NCBI RefSeq assembly: GCF_028368855.1
Contig: NZ_JAQNCY010000012.1
Span: 1-64,000, forward strand
Source of the DNA: Leisingera sp. SS27
GTDB taxonomy: Bacteria > Pseudomonadota > Alphaproteobacteria > Rhodobacterales > Rhodobacteraceae
Direction: 5' to 3'
Length of the DNA stretch: 64,000 bases
Of the stretch, positions 42,789 to 50,891 are shown piece after piece (positions within the stretch are counted from its first letter, which is position 1; every line of letters begins with the position of its first letter). The notes under the pieces are model-generated. The model did no database searches. It was not told where the DNA came from and worked only from the letters and a program-made list of their open reading frames with translations. Both the position numbers and the translations under genes were made by a program.

Positions 42789-43598
42789 TTAACGGAACAG
42801 CTGCTGCAGGGTCTGCGGCGCCTGGTTTGCGATCGTCAGCGATTGCACCGCCAGCTGCTGCTGGGTTTGCAGTGCTTTCAGCCTGGCCGACGCTTCTTCC
42901 ATGTTGGTGTCTGTCATTGTGCTGACACCAGACTTCAGAGAGTCGGTCAGTTTCGACACGAAGTCGTTCTGGTCGGACAGGCGGTTGCTGTCAGCACCCA
43001 GCTGAGCCGCGCTGTCGATTGCAAAGGTCAGCATGCCTTCGATCTCGCCCAGAACGGTGGCCGCATTGGTCGAGTCCAGCGCGGTGATAGTGGAAGTATC
43101 CAGCGATGCGCCGGTGTCGATCGCCGAAACGGTGATCACGTCGCCGGATGCGCTGAGGCCGCCGAGAACGTCCAGCTGCGAGGTTACTGCGGTATCCAGC
43201 AGGTTGGCGCCGTTGAAGCTGGCGGAGTCGATGATCGATTCGATCTGTTCTTTCTTCTTTTCAAGGTCAGATTCGATCTTGGCGTGGTCAACGTTCTGCG
43301 AAACGCCGGCAACCGCCAGTTCACGCATCTCCTTCAGGGTTTCAACAATCTGCTCCATACCAGAGGAGGCAACTGCGACAGTTGCTTCACCGAAGTTCAG
43401 AGCGTCACCCACTGCTTCGTAGGCCTGAATATCGGATTCCATGGTCTTGGAGATGGCCCAGACAGCGGAGTTGTCTTTCGCCATGCCGACCTCTTTACCG
43501 GTCGAGATCTGGTTCTGGGTTTCTTCCAGGTTGTTGTTCACGGACTTCAGGGTCTGCAGAGCAACCATTGCGCCGTTGTTGGTCAGAATGCTGGTCAT
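42789..43598 (-). CDS. fliC: Flagellin
   Basis: 269 residues, a small flagellin. The N-terminal D0/D1 part (ILTNNGAMVALQTLKSVNNN, LEETQNQISTGKEVGMAKDN) and the C-terminal part (ALQTQQQLAVQSLTIANQAP, ending QQLFR) are typical of roseobacter flagellins, with only about 60 residues of variable middle. It has no cysteine and is exported by the type III system to form the filament. It is the only flagellin gene in the window. A roughly 200-base leader region with two GC hairpins precedes it, and flaF and flbT follow. Confidence 0.96.
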   Translation of the reverse strand: MTSILTNNGAMVALQTLKSVNNNLEETQNQISTGKEVGMAKDNSAVWAISKTMESDIQAYEAVGDALNFGEATVAVASSGMEQIVETLKEMRELAVAGVSQNVDHAKIESDLEKKKEQIESIIDSASFNGANLLDTAVTSQLDVLGGLSASGDVITVSAIDTGASLDTSTITALDSTNAATVLGEIEGMLTFAIDSAAQLGADSNRLSDQNDFVSKLTDSLKSGVSTMTDTNMEEASARLKALQTQQQLAVQSLTIANQAPQTLQQLFR

Positions 43599-43617
43599 AG
43601 CTTTTTCCTTTAGCTGC

Positions 43618-43656
43618 GGGGCGCTTTGGCCCCTGAATTACTTGCCCCACCGGGGC
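43618..43656 (-). other. Two GC hairpins in the fliC leader
   Basis: GGGGC/GCCCC at 43618-43622 with 43629-43633, and GCCCC/GGGGC at 43644-43648 with 43652-43656, both within 60 bases of the fliC start codon. They are candidates for the structured flagellin leader that FlbT recognises in Caulobacter. Confidence 0.4.
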
Positions 43657-43746
43657 GCTGTGTGACGTCTTTCTGACTGTGCGTTCCGCCGTCCGGCTTC
43701 CGCGCCACCATTCATCAGGTGCAAGGCGACTTTGGCGCAGGATTTG

Positions 43747-43761
43747 CTAAGGGAGTGCTAA
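43747..43761 (-). promoter_or_regulatory. Weak CtrA-like sequence upstream of fliC
   Basis: On the minus strand TTAG-CACTCCC-TTAG, 6 of 8 to TTAA-N7-TTAA, about 150 bases before the fliC start. Confidence 0.25.
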
Positions 43762-43801
43762 TGGTGGAATTTGGTTTTTTAGAATTTTCTCCAAATTGCG
43801 C

Positions 43802-44161
43802 TCAGGCCCGCTTTTCCAATTTAGCACCGCTGCGGATGCCAAAGCGGGTTCTGCGTCCAGACTGATCGTAGACGTCCAACCCTTTGCGGATACGGCGCAA
43901 TTCGGCCATCCGTGCTGCGACAGACCGGATTCCGTTCATAGCGCTGTCCAGGAGATCCTGGTTGCGTGACAGCTTTGTCTGAACCTGCTCCAGTGCTTCG
44001 CGTTCGAGTTCCGTAACGGAGTTCAGCTTGCCGATGGTTTTTTCTTTTTTTGCAAGCAGGCCTTCGAGCTTGGCCAAGTCTCCTGCCATGAGTGCAGTCC
44101 GTTCCTGATCAAGGAGCTGGTCCAGATCGTCAATGAGTTGTTGCGGGTCCGGGTTACTCAC
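43802..44161 (-). CDS. flgN: FlgN-like flagellar export chaperone
   Basis: 119 residues, helical. It resembles FlgN in length and in the pattern LIDDLDQLLDQERTALMAGD, LAKLEGLLAKKEKTIGKLNS, and the tail GLDVYDQSGRRTRF. FlgN chaperones the hook-associated proteins FlgK and FlgL (17939, 19391). Its start overlaps the end of flgJ by 8 bases. FlgN sequences vary greatly, so the name rests on build and location. Confidence 0.7.
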   Translation of the reverse strand: MSNPDPQQLIDDLDQLLDQERTALMAGDLAKLEGLLAKKEKTIGKLNSVTELEREALEQVQTKLSRNQDLLDSAMNGIRSVAARMAELRRIRKGLDVYDQSGRRTRFGIRSGAKLEKRA

Positions 44162-44447
44162 CTTGGGTCTCCTTCAATGCGTGATAAAGTGATTCGGCGA
44201 GGCCGATGCCGCCGGAGCGGGCAATCTGATCAGCTTGTTCGCGGATCAAGAAACTGGAAAACTGCTCTTCGCCGGCTCCGCCGCCAAAGGCTTCGCTGGC
44301 TTCGCCGAGACCGGCAGATTTCAGCATCTCAGCAAGAAAAGAAGCTTCCAGCTCGATAGCAGCCTCGCGCAGCGGATCGGTTTGTGCTGGCCGCACCGGG
44401 GCAGCAGTTGTTGCGCTTTGCAAGGGAATAGGCAGCAAATCTGTCAT
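44154..44447 (-). CDS. flgJ: FlgJ-type rod-binding protein without muramidase domain
   Basis: 97 residues from the ATG at 44447 with GGAGA 8 bases upstream. It is the short rod-binding form: REAAIELEASFLAEMLKSAG, then GGGAGEEQFSSFLIREQADQ and GGIGLAESLYHALKE. Enterobacterial FlgJ adds a peptidoglycan hydrolase domain, which is missing here; a separate hydrolase must open the wall for the rod, as in other alphaproteobacteria. It is divergent from fliK and is followed by flgN. Confidence 0.88.
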   Translation of the reverse strand: MTDLLPIPLQSATTAAPVRPAQTDPLREAAIELEASFLAEMLKSAGLGEASEAFGGGAGEEQFSSFLIREQADQIARSGGIGLAESLYHALKETQGE

Positions 44448-44508
44448 GTCCGGTTCTCCGGTTGGTCGTCGAATTCCATCGATTTTTCCGAGACTGCACT
44501 GCAACCGG

Positions 44509-44524
44509 TTAAAATTGCCGTAAC
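44509..44524. promoter_or_regulatory. CtrA-like box between divergent flgJ and fliK
   Basis: TTAA-AATTGCC-GTAAC matches TTAA-N7-TTAAC at all but one position and can be read equally from both strands. It lies 62 bases from the flgJ start and 50 bases from the fliK start. Confidence 0.5.
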
Positions 44525-44574
44525 TGCTTTGGGCTAAGTCTTTGCGAGTCGAGATAGAATGTCTGGAACAGAAC

Positions 44575-46299
44575 ATGATGATGAATTCGATCCTTGGTAC
44601 TGAACCTGCTGCTGGTGGCAAAGCTATGTCAGCTGCAAAGGTAAATTCAAATAAATCAGATAGTTCCGGTGATTTTTCGGATTACATGACAACTCAATCG
44701 GAGCAGAGCGAAGAGTTTGCTGAAGCCCGCTTGTCAGATGGCGAATCTCCTGTTTCGGAAGCAGCAGAAGAGATGGAAGCGAAGTCCGCTGGAACGGCTG
44801 GCAACGAAGAAAGCTCTACTGAAAGTGAAGAAAAAACGGACTTGTCCGCAACTTCTGAAGGGTCTTCTGATGCAGATGCCGAAAATGCTGCTTCTTTGCT
44901 GGAACAGGCTTATTCCAATGTTCCTGACCTGACAGAATTGGCGGGCCAGGCGCAAGCGGAGGGTGAACTCAGTGCAGCGCACAGTTCTGAAACCGCAGAT
45001 GCTATTGAAGGCACGAACACTGCGGCCGGCCAGGCCCTGCAGAAGACTGCTATCCAAGAAGCAGCGCATTTCTCCGGAAAGCCTGGCGCAGACGTGGCGA
45101 ATACGGCTGCGCTTGGTGACGCGAAGCCAGTGACTGCGGGCCGACAGGCCAGTGACAGCCAGTTTTCTGGTTTGCCGGAGTCCGGCATGAGGGCAGAAGC
45201 CGCCCAACCTCAGGAGGCTGATCGCGCGACGCATTCCATGCATGAGTTGAATTCGGTTAAGAGGAAGGAAGCTTTTGCCGGCAGCACAGAGGCGGTTCGC
45301 GGAAATACTGATGCCAAGAAGGCTGTTTCTGCTGAAAATGCTGGCAGCAGATCCCAGATGGGTATTGCTGTGCATAAGGGCACTGAAGTTCTTGGTGATG
45401 TTCGGGGCAGTGAGTCCTTAGGAGTTGCCTTGGCCGGCAAAACAGTTTCTGGAAAGCCAAATGAACTGGCCATTGAACAAATGACGGTCCGTCAGCCCGA
45501 AGGCGTTACCCGGGCAGTTGCCGCTGGTGCTCAAGGCGCGGTGCAAACACTTGCATCCGGTGTGCTGTCGCCACGGGAATCATCACGCAATTCCGATCTT
45601 GGTTCAGTCAGTATCAAGGTTTCTGAGGATATTTCGGCGGAGGCTCTTGCAGAGGGAAAACCGGTGGTATGGAAACCCCGTACCGGCCAGATCAACACGG
45701 TGCCAGCAGCTCAGGCGGCCCCGCAGGCTTCGGCAATGTTTCAGCCGCTTGTGGCTTCCGGCTTGGCAGAAACCGCAGGCGCGGCTGATTTGCCGTTTCA
45801 CGCGCTTGGGCTTTCGGGAGAAGCCCCAGGCCTGAGTCAGATTCTGACCGAAGCTTCATTCGGCGCGCACTCCGTGCACCGGCCGGAAATGCCCCGGATG
45901 ATCGCAGCCCAGATTGCCGAAGCTTTCGCTGCCAAGGGTGAACAGAAGATTGAGGTGAGCCTTAACCCGCAGGAGCTAGGACACGTCAAGATGCGGGTGG
46001 TGGCCAGCGAATCAGGCATTACAATGATCATTCAGACAGAGCGCCCGGAAACCGGCGACTTGATGCGCCGTCATATCAATGAGCTGGCCGAGGAGTTCCG
46101 CCGCATGGGCTATGAGGACATTTCGTTCGAGTTCAGCGGCGGTCAGGCTGGCAGCGGCGGAGAAGGCGACGATTCTGAAGAAGGGACCGGACAAGCTCGG
46201 GGATCGGCAGACTCACGAGCCGGCGGTGCTGAGACCGCCGGGGAGCAAGTAACACAAAACCTCCGGCTCGGATCGGCCGGCGTGGATATGAGGGTTTGA
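44575..46299 (+). CDS. fliK: Flagellar hook-length control protein FliK
   Basis: 574 residues from the first of three ATGs at 44575; a TTG at 44542 is possible but has no site. Residues 1-430 are of low complexity, rich in Ser, Glu and Ala, as expected of the secreted ruler. The C-terminal Flg_hook domain is clear: KIEVSLNPQELGHVKMRVVA, SGITMIIQTERPETGDLMRR, INELAEEFRRMGYEDISFEF. FliK measures the hook and triggers the FlhB switch. flgD follows after 4 bases. Confidence 0.9.
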   Translation: MMMNSILGTEPAAGGKAMSAAKVNSNKSDSSGDFSDYMTTQSEQSEEFAEARLSDGESPVSEAAEEMEAKSAGTAGNEESSTESEEKTDLSATSEGSSDADAENAASLLEQAYSNVPDLTELAGQAQAEGELSAAHSSETADAIEGTNTAAGQALQKTAIQEAAHFSGKPGADVANTAALGDAKPVTAGRQASDSQFSGLPESGMRAEAAQPQEADRATHSMHELNSVKRKEAFAGSTEAVRGNTDAKKAVSAENAGSRSQMGIAVHKGTEVLGDVRGSESLGVALAGKTVSGKPNELAIEQMTVRQPEGVTRAVAAGAQGAVQTLASGVLSPRESSRNSDLGSVSIKVSEDISAEALAEGKPVVWKPRTGQINTVPAAQAAPQASAMFQPLVASGLAETAGAADLPFHALGLSGEAPGLSQILTEASFGAHSVHRPEMPRMIAAQIAEAFAAKGEQKIEVSLNPQELGHVKMRVVASESGITMIIQTERPETGDLMRRHINELAEEFRRMGYEDISFEFSGGQAGSGGEGDDSEEGTGQARGSADSRAGGAETAGEQVTQNLRLGSAGVDMRV

Positions 46300-46303
46300 T
46301 CAC

Positions 46304-46981
46304 ATGACAACAGCAGTTTCTTCCGCGGGCAGCACCGCGACACAATCCAATCCGCTGCCGGCGGCCTCCCAGGGCACTTCCGGGCTGACATCAGATTTCG
46401 ATACCTTCGTAAAGATGCTGACAGCGCAAGCGACGAACCAAGATCCTTTGGAGCCGATGGATTCGACGGAATATGCCGCGCAACTTGCGCAGTTCTCGAT
46501 GGTCGAGCAGCAAACCAAGAGCAACACACTGCTGGAAGGGCTGCAATCGCAGCTTGGACTGGCCAATATGGCAGCTCTCTCAGGATGGGTTGGGATGGAG
46601 GCGCGTGGCGTGGCGCCCGGCTACTTCGATGGCAGCAACTCTGTCACCATTGCACCCAACCCAGCGGCGGCCGCGGATTCGGTTACGCTCGTCGTGAAGA
46701 ACTCAAACGGCACTGAAGTGCAGCGTGTAACACTTCCGGTCTCTGCTGAGCCCTATGAGTGGAATGGGTTGGACGATGATGGAAATGCGTTCGAGGCAGG
46801 CGAATACACTTTTACTATTGAAAGCCGCAAAGGGGACGATCTGCTGCTTGCGGACTACGCCGAAGTCTACTTCATGGTGAACGAAACCCGGATGCAAGGT
46901 GGTGACGTGGGCCTGATCACTCCGGGCGGTTCCGTGGTTCTGGCCTCTTCTGTCAGCGCGTTGCGTGAACCTGCCGGGTAA
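46304..46981 (+). CDS. flgD: Flagellar hook capping protein FlgD
   Basis: 225 residues. The conserved N-terminus (DFDTFVKMLTAQATNQDPLE, PMDSTEYAAQLAQFSMVEQQ) is followed by the FlgD FLN-like and tudor-like parts, including PYEWNGLDDDGNAFEAGEYT. FlgD caps the growing hook and is needed for FlgE (16583) to polymerise. It is co-transcribed with fliK and is the last gene of the flagellar locus; a hairpin (47019-47048) follows. Confidence 0.95.
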   Translation: MTTAVSSAGSTATQSNPLPAASQGTSGLTSDFDTFVKMLTAQATNQDPLEPMDSTEYAAQLAQFSMVEQQTKSNTLLEGLQSQLGLANMAALSGWVGMEARGVAPGYFDGSNSVTIAPNPAAAADSVTLVVKNSNGTEVQRVTLPVSAEPYEWNGLDDDGNAFEAGEYTFTIESRKGDDLLLADYAEVYFMVNETRMQGGDVGLITPGGSVVLASSVSALREPAG

Positions 46982-47018
46982 TCCGGGAGTAGGCGCTGGC
47001 GGAAAAACTGTCTAAGAA

Positions 47019-47048
47019 CAGGGCGGCCAAGCTCCGGAGACCGCCCTG
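47019..47048 (+). terminator. Hairpin after flgD
   Basis: CAGGGCGG (47019-47026) pairs with CCGCCCTG (47041-47048); the loop contains a further CTCCGGAG palindrome. There is no T run. It overlaps the putative beginning of the following kinase-like gene. Confidence 0.5.
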
Positions 47049-47906
47049 CAACCGCTTACAGATCAGTTCCAATCCAGTTTCTTTGCGTATTTATCCGCAA
47101 TCGGACTGCATGTTCCCGCCCCCCGGCGTCTGACCGGCGGGCGGTCAAATCATGTCTGGCGGGCCGGTGCACTGGTTATCAAGCTGTATGCCGAAGGCGG
47201 AGCCAACCCGCTGTTCTCCAATGACCCGGCGCGTGAAGGGGCAATCCTAGCGGCGCTTTCCGGTACCGGAATGGTGCCGCCGCTGGTCCAGACCGGGACA
47301 TTCGAGGGGCAAAGGTGGCTGTGTTATGCACATGTAAACGGCAGCCCATGGCAAGAAGACACGGCCCATGTGGCTCGGTTTCTGGGGAGGGTTCATGACT
47401 TGGCTGCGCCGCCTGGGCTGCCGGAGGGCGTCAACGGCAGCGCTGCGCTGGAGCGGCAGACCCAGGATATTCTGAAGAAGTGCACGGACGTGAAAGAGCT
47501 GGCTGAGTTGCGCCCGCTAGGAAGAGTGCCGCCTTTGCAGCAAAAGCAGCTGATTCACGGGGATCCCGTGCCTGGCAACCTTCTGGCGCATGATGGCACG
47601 CTCACGCTGATTGATTGGCAGTGCCCGCAGATCGGTGATCCGGCAGAAGATCTTGCGTTGTTCCTGTCTCCGGCCATGCAGCTGATGTACAGGGGCGAGC
47701 CGCTGAAGAAGCCCCAGGAGGACAGTTTTCTGCGGGCCTATCCTGATCCGCGGATTGCGGGCAGAACCCTGGCCCTGAAGCCGTGGTTTCACTGGCGGAT
47801 GGCGGCCTACTGTCTGTGGCGTGCAGAACGTGGCGGGGCACTGGACTGGCAAGCCTATGAACTGGAACGCGCGGCGCTTCAGTCCATTAGACCCAGAACC
47901 GCATAG
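47046..47906 (+). CDS. Aminoglycoside/choline phosphotransferase-family protein with unclear start
   Basis: The frame is open from 47016 to the TGA at 47904. Sequence upstream of the first ATG (47271) clearly belongs to the family N-lobe: APRRLTGGRSNHVWRAGALV and then VIKLY, where the lysine should hold ATP. No ATG, GTG or TTG is available in frame before it; CTG at 47046 is the only near-start, so that is used here. The C-lobe has HGDPVPGN and LTLIDWQCPQIGDPAEDLAL, the catalytic and metal-binding loops. The substrate is unknown. It is either translated from a rare start or has lost its start codon. It converges on the oxidase gene. Confidence 0.6.
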   Translation: MQPLTDQFQSSFFAYLSAIGLHVPAPRRLTGGRSNHVWRAGALVIKLYAEGGANPLFSNDPAREGAILAALSGTGMVPPLVQTGTFEGQRWLCYAHVNGSPWQEDTAHVARFLGRVHDLAAPPGLPEGVNGSAALERQTQDILKKCTDVKELAELRPLGRVPPLQQKQLIHGDPVPGNLLAHDGTLTLIDWQCPQIGDPAEDLALFLSPAMQLMYRGEPLKKPQEDSFLRAYPDPRIAGRTLALKPWFHWRMAAYCLWRAERGGALDWQAYELERAALQSIRPRTA

Positions 47907-49198
47907 GCCGGCGGCATCAGGACCCGGCGGGCACAGCCAAATGGAAACCGCGGCAAGTTTTGCACCGCCGGGGAATAGGGCAGGTCCGGTTGAGTGTCTT
48001 GCACCAGGTCACTGAGCAGGCGTCCGGCATAGCTGCCCATGGCAACGCCGTTGCCGTGATAGCAGAGGCCGGCAAACAGGCCGGGATTACCGGGCACCGG
48101 CCCGATGAAGGGCACCAGATTACGCGACAGGCAGACCATGCCGGACCAGGAATGAGTGGTTTCGACCTGATGCCACTCGGGGAACATCGCCTCAAAATCC
48201 TGCCTGAGCTTGCGCCGGATTCCGGCTTCGGCTCGGGATGAGGAAAGAAGCCCGCCGCGCATCCCGAACAGGAACCTGTTGTCTGGCATCAGGCGGAAGT
48301 AGTGCAGCAGATTGCGGGTGTCATAGGCCATCTGATGTGAAAACCAGCCTTGCTTCTGCAACTCTGCCTCTGTTAGGGGGCGGGTCACCATGACGGTGGA
48401 TTGAGCGGGCATGTAGCGTCCCGCCAGCCATTCGGGTAGGTCCTCAGAGGAGTAACCATTTGTGGCAATCACAACCTTGGAAGCTTGCAGTCTTCCCTTT
48501 TTAGTCTCTATTTCAAAGCCGCCGCTCGTCTGCTTTACAGACTGAGCCGGGCTGTTCTGAAATAGTCTGGCACCTGCTTTCCCGGCTGCAGCCGCCAGAC
48601 CGAACAGATACTTGCGAGGATTCAGGGCAAAACCTGTCGAAGTTGTCAGGGCTGCATGAAAACTGCCGTTCAACCCATGCTTTGCCAGCTGATGACGGGA
48701 GAGGAAATCCGGCTCCTCGCCCACCCTCCGCATCTCCTCTGCCTGGGCAGACAGACGGCGTGCGGCCTTCTCGTTGTGTGCTAGCTGGGTTTCACCGTGC
48801 GAATGGGTGTCTGCGTCAATGGCGTGTGCTTCCAGCAGCTCCTTCACAAGGTTCACAGCGGCCACTTCGCTGGCGTCATAGGTGTCAGCGGCAGCTTTGC
48901 CAAAAACCCTGCGCATTGTGCCGCTGGAGAGTTTCGACCCCCCTAGGCAGCAGAACCCGCCATTGCGTCCGGAGGCGCCCCAGCCCGGCGTTTCTGCTTC
49001 CAGCAGGACTACTGAGGCACCGCCTTCGGCCAGATGCAGGGCCGCTGATACTCCAGTGAAGCCGCCGCCGATGATCGCAACATCGGCGGAGGTTTCCCCT
49101 TCCAGAACAGGCCAGTCCGGTGCCGCAATGGTCTCGTCCCACCAGCAGTTGCTGCGCGGGCCGGGACCATAGGCGTAGCCGGAAAAGATCCGCCGCAT
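47879..49198 (-). CDS. FAD-dependent amine oxidase (gamma-glutamylputrescine oxidase-like, DAO family)
   Basis: 439 residues with the FAD-binding start ADVAIIGGGFTGVSAALHLA near residue 38 and GWGASGRNGGFCCLGGSKLS, typical of PuuB/ordL-type oxidases, plus the C-terminal SWSGMVCLSRNLVPFIGPVP and GNPGLFAGLCYHGNGVAMGS. Such enzymes oxidise secondary amines, including gamma-glutamylputrescine, releasing an aldehyde. Its ATG overlaps the stop of the transporter permease gene (ATGA), so it is made with the polyamine uptake system, and the aminotransferase at 54120 could take the next step. The exact amine is inferred from the neighbours. Confidence 0.87.
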   Translation of the reverse strand: MRRIFSGYAYGPGPRSNCWWDETIAAPDWPVLEGETSADVAIIGGGFTGVSAALHLAEGGASVVLLEAETPGWGASGRNGGFCCLGGSKLSSGTMRRVFGKAAADTYDASEVAAVNLVKELLEAHAIDADTHSHGETQLAHNEKAARRLSAQAEEMRRVGEEPDFLSRHQLAKHGLNGSFHAALTTSTGFALNPRKYLFGLAAAAGKAGARLFQNSPAQSVKQTSGGFEIETKKGRLQASKVVIATNGYSSEDLPEWLAGRYMPAQSTVMVTRPLTEAELQKQGWFSHQMAYDTRNLLHYFRLMPDNRFLFGMRGGLLSSSRAEAGIRRKLRQDFEAMFPEWHQVETTHSWSGMVCLSRNLVPFIGPVPGNPGLFAGLCYHGNGVAMGSYAGRLLSDLVQDTQPDLPYSPAVQNLPRFPFGCARRVLMPPAYAVLGLMD

Positions 49199-50013
49199 CA
49201 GGCCCGCTCCGCGGCCTGTTCCTCGCGCTTTTGCCGGGCCACCTGGTGTTTGGTCACCAGCGAGGCAGTGATGACGCCGACAGTGACAATCGAGATCATG
49301 ATCGTCGACAGCGCGTTGATCTCAGGGCTGACGCCCAGCCGCACGGCCGAGAAGATCTTGATCGGCAGGGTGGTGGCCGAAGGACCGGAGGTGAAGGAGG
49401 CAATCACCAGGTCATCCAGCGACAGGGTGAAGGCCAGGAGCCAGCCGGAAATCACCGCAGGTGCAATGATCGGCAGGGTCACCAGCCGGAAGGCCTCTGC
49501 TGGCGAACAGCCGAGATCCAGCGCGGCTTCCTCGAGCGAGCGGTCAAACGTCACCAGACGGGAGGACACCACAACAGAGACATAGCACATGGCGAATGTG
49601 GTATGCGCCAGCACGATGGTGAAAACCCCGCGGTCCAGCCCTATGCCAATAAACAATAGGAGCAGTGACAGGCCGGTGATCACCTCGGGCATCACCAGCG
49701 GCGCATAGATCATGCCCGAAAACAGTGTCCGCCCCATGAATCGCCCGCCCCGCACCAGCACATAGGCGGCGATGGTACCCAGCACGGTCGCCATGGTGGA
49801 GGAGAACACTGCCACCTTGATGGTCACCCAGGCGGCATTCAGAAACGCCTCATTCTGGAGCAATTCGCCGTACCACTTGGTCGAGAACCCGGCCCAGACA
49901 GTCACCAGTTTGCTTTCGTTGAAGCTGAAGATCACCAGTATGACCATCGGAATGTAAAGGAAGGCGAAGCCCAGGGTCAGCGACACGGCGTTAAACCAGC
50001 TCATACGGTTCAT
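49198..50013 (-). CDS. potI: Polyamine-type ABC transporter permease (PotI/PotC type)
   Basis: 271 residues from the ATG at 50013 with AGGAGG upstream; a frame open to 50142 runs into the previous gene. Six membrane helices and the ABC permease loop EEAALDLGCSPAEAFRLVTL with PIIAPAVISGWLLAFTLSLD, the segment that contacts the ATPase. With PotH it forms the channel. Stop and start overlap with its neighbours by ATGA on both sides. Confidence 0.94.
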   Translation of the reverse strand: MNRMSWFNAVSLTLGFAFLYIPMVILVIFSFNESKLVTVWAGFSTKWYGELLQNEAFLNAAWVTIKVAVFSSTMATVLGTIAAYVLVRGGRFMGRTLFSGMIYAPLVMPEVITGLSLLLLFIGIGLDRGVFTIVLAHTTFAMCYVSVVVSSRLVTFDRSLEEAALDLGCSPAEAFRLVTLPIIAPAVISGWLLAFTLSLDDLVIASFTSGPSATTLPIKIFSAVRLGVSPEINALSTIMISIVTVGVITASLVTKHQVARQKREEQAAERA

Positions 50014-50891
50014 TGCTCTGCCTCCTGCTGTTTCTGCTGGTTGCGCTGGAACAGCACGATCGGGATCACCAGAAGCAGCAGCAGAACCACTGCCACTGCA
50101 GAGGCCACCGGCCAGTCGCGATTGGAGAAGAATTCCTCCCACAGAACCTTGCCGATCATCAGCGTGTCGGATCCGCCCAGCAGCGACGGGATCACAAATT
50201 CACCCAGCACAGGAATGAAGACCAGGAAGCTGCCGGCAATGATGCCTGTCTTGGACAGCGGAATGGTCACCAGCCAAAAGGCGGTTAGGCGTGAGCAGCC
50301 AAGGTCCTCTGCCGCCTCGATCAGCGAGCCGTCCAGCCGCTCCAGTGCCGAATAGACGGGCAGGATCATGAACGGCAGATAAGTGTAGACGATGCCGATG
50401 TAGACTGCGGAATTGGTGTTGAGGATGGTCAGCGGTTCAGAGATCACTCCTATCCACATCAGAAACTGGTTCAGGAACCCCTCGTTCGACAGGATGCCCA
50501 TCCACGCATAGACGCGGATCAGGAAGGACGTCCAGAAGGGCAGAATCACCAGCATCATCAGGGTGGGGCGCCATTCTTCCGGTGCGCGCGCCATGCCATA
50601 GGCGATGGGGTAGCCTGCCAGTAGAGTGAAAAATGTCGAGATAACCGCAATTTTCAGGGAACTGAGGTAGGCCTTCCAATATAGATCATCTTCGGTCAGC
50701 CAGACGAAGTTCTCGAAATCCAGTTCTGCGATGAAGGCAGCGATGCCTTCGGCCCAGTCGAATTGCGGGAAATAGGGCGGGCGGGCAATGGCCGCGTCCG
50801 ACAATGCGATTTTCAGCACGATGGCAAACGGCACCAGGAACAGTGCCAGAAGCCAGACGTAGGGGATGGCGATCAGGACAAAGCGGCGCAT
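50010..50891 (-). CDS. potH: Polyamine-type ABC transporter permease (PotH/PotB type)
   Basis: 293 residues from the ATG at 50891, which overlaps the stop of the ATPase gene (ATGA). Features are YVWLLALFLVPFAIVLKIAL (helix 1), PFWTSFLIRVYAWMGILSNE, and the coupling loop EAAEDLGCSRLTAFWLVTIP followed by GSFLVFIPVLGEFVIPSLLG. It pairs with the PotI-type subunit. The order ATPase-permease-permease-oxidase with a binding protein upstream matches pot operons. Confidence 0.94.
   Translation of the reverse strand: MRRFVLIAIPYVWLLALFLVPFAIVLKIALSDAAIARPPYFPQFDWAEGIAAFIAELDFENFVWLTEDDLYWKAYLSSLKIAVISTFFTLLAGYPIAYGMARAPEEWRPTLMMLVILPFWTSFLIRVYAWMGILSNEGFLNQFLMWIGVISEPLTILNTNSAVYIGIVYTYLPFMILPVYSALERLDGSLIEAAEDLGCSRLTAFWLVTIPLSKTGIIAGSFLVFIPVLGEFVIPSLLGGSDTLMIGKVLWEEFFSNRDWPVASAVAVVLLLLLVIPIVLFQRNQQKQQEAEQ

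Noticed and set aside
43733-43747. A sigma-54-like sequence (TGG-N8-TTGC with GG-N10-GC spacing) on the plus strand.
   Set aside because: It points away from fliC and flgN, towards no plus-strand gene for 800 bases; probably chance.
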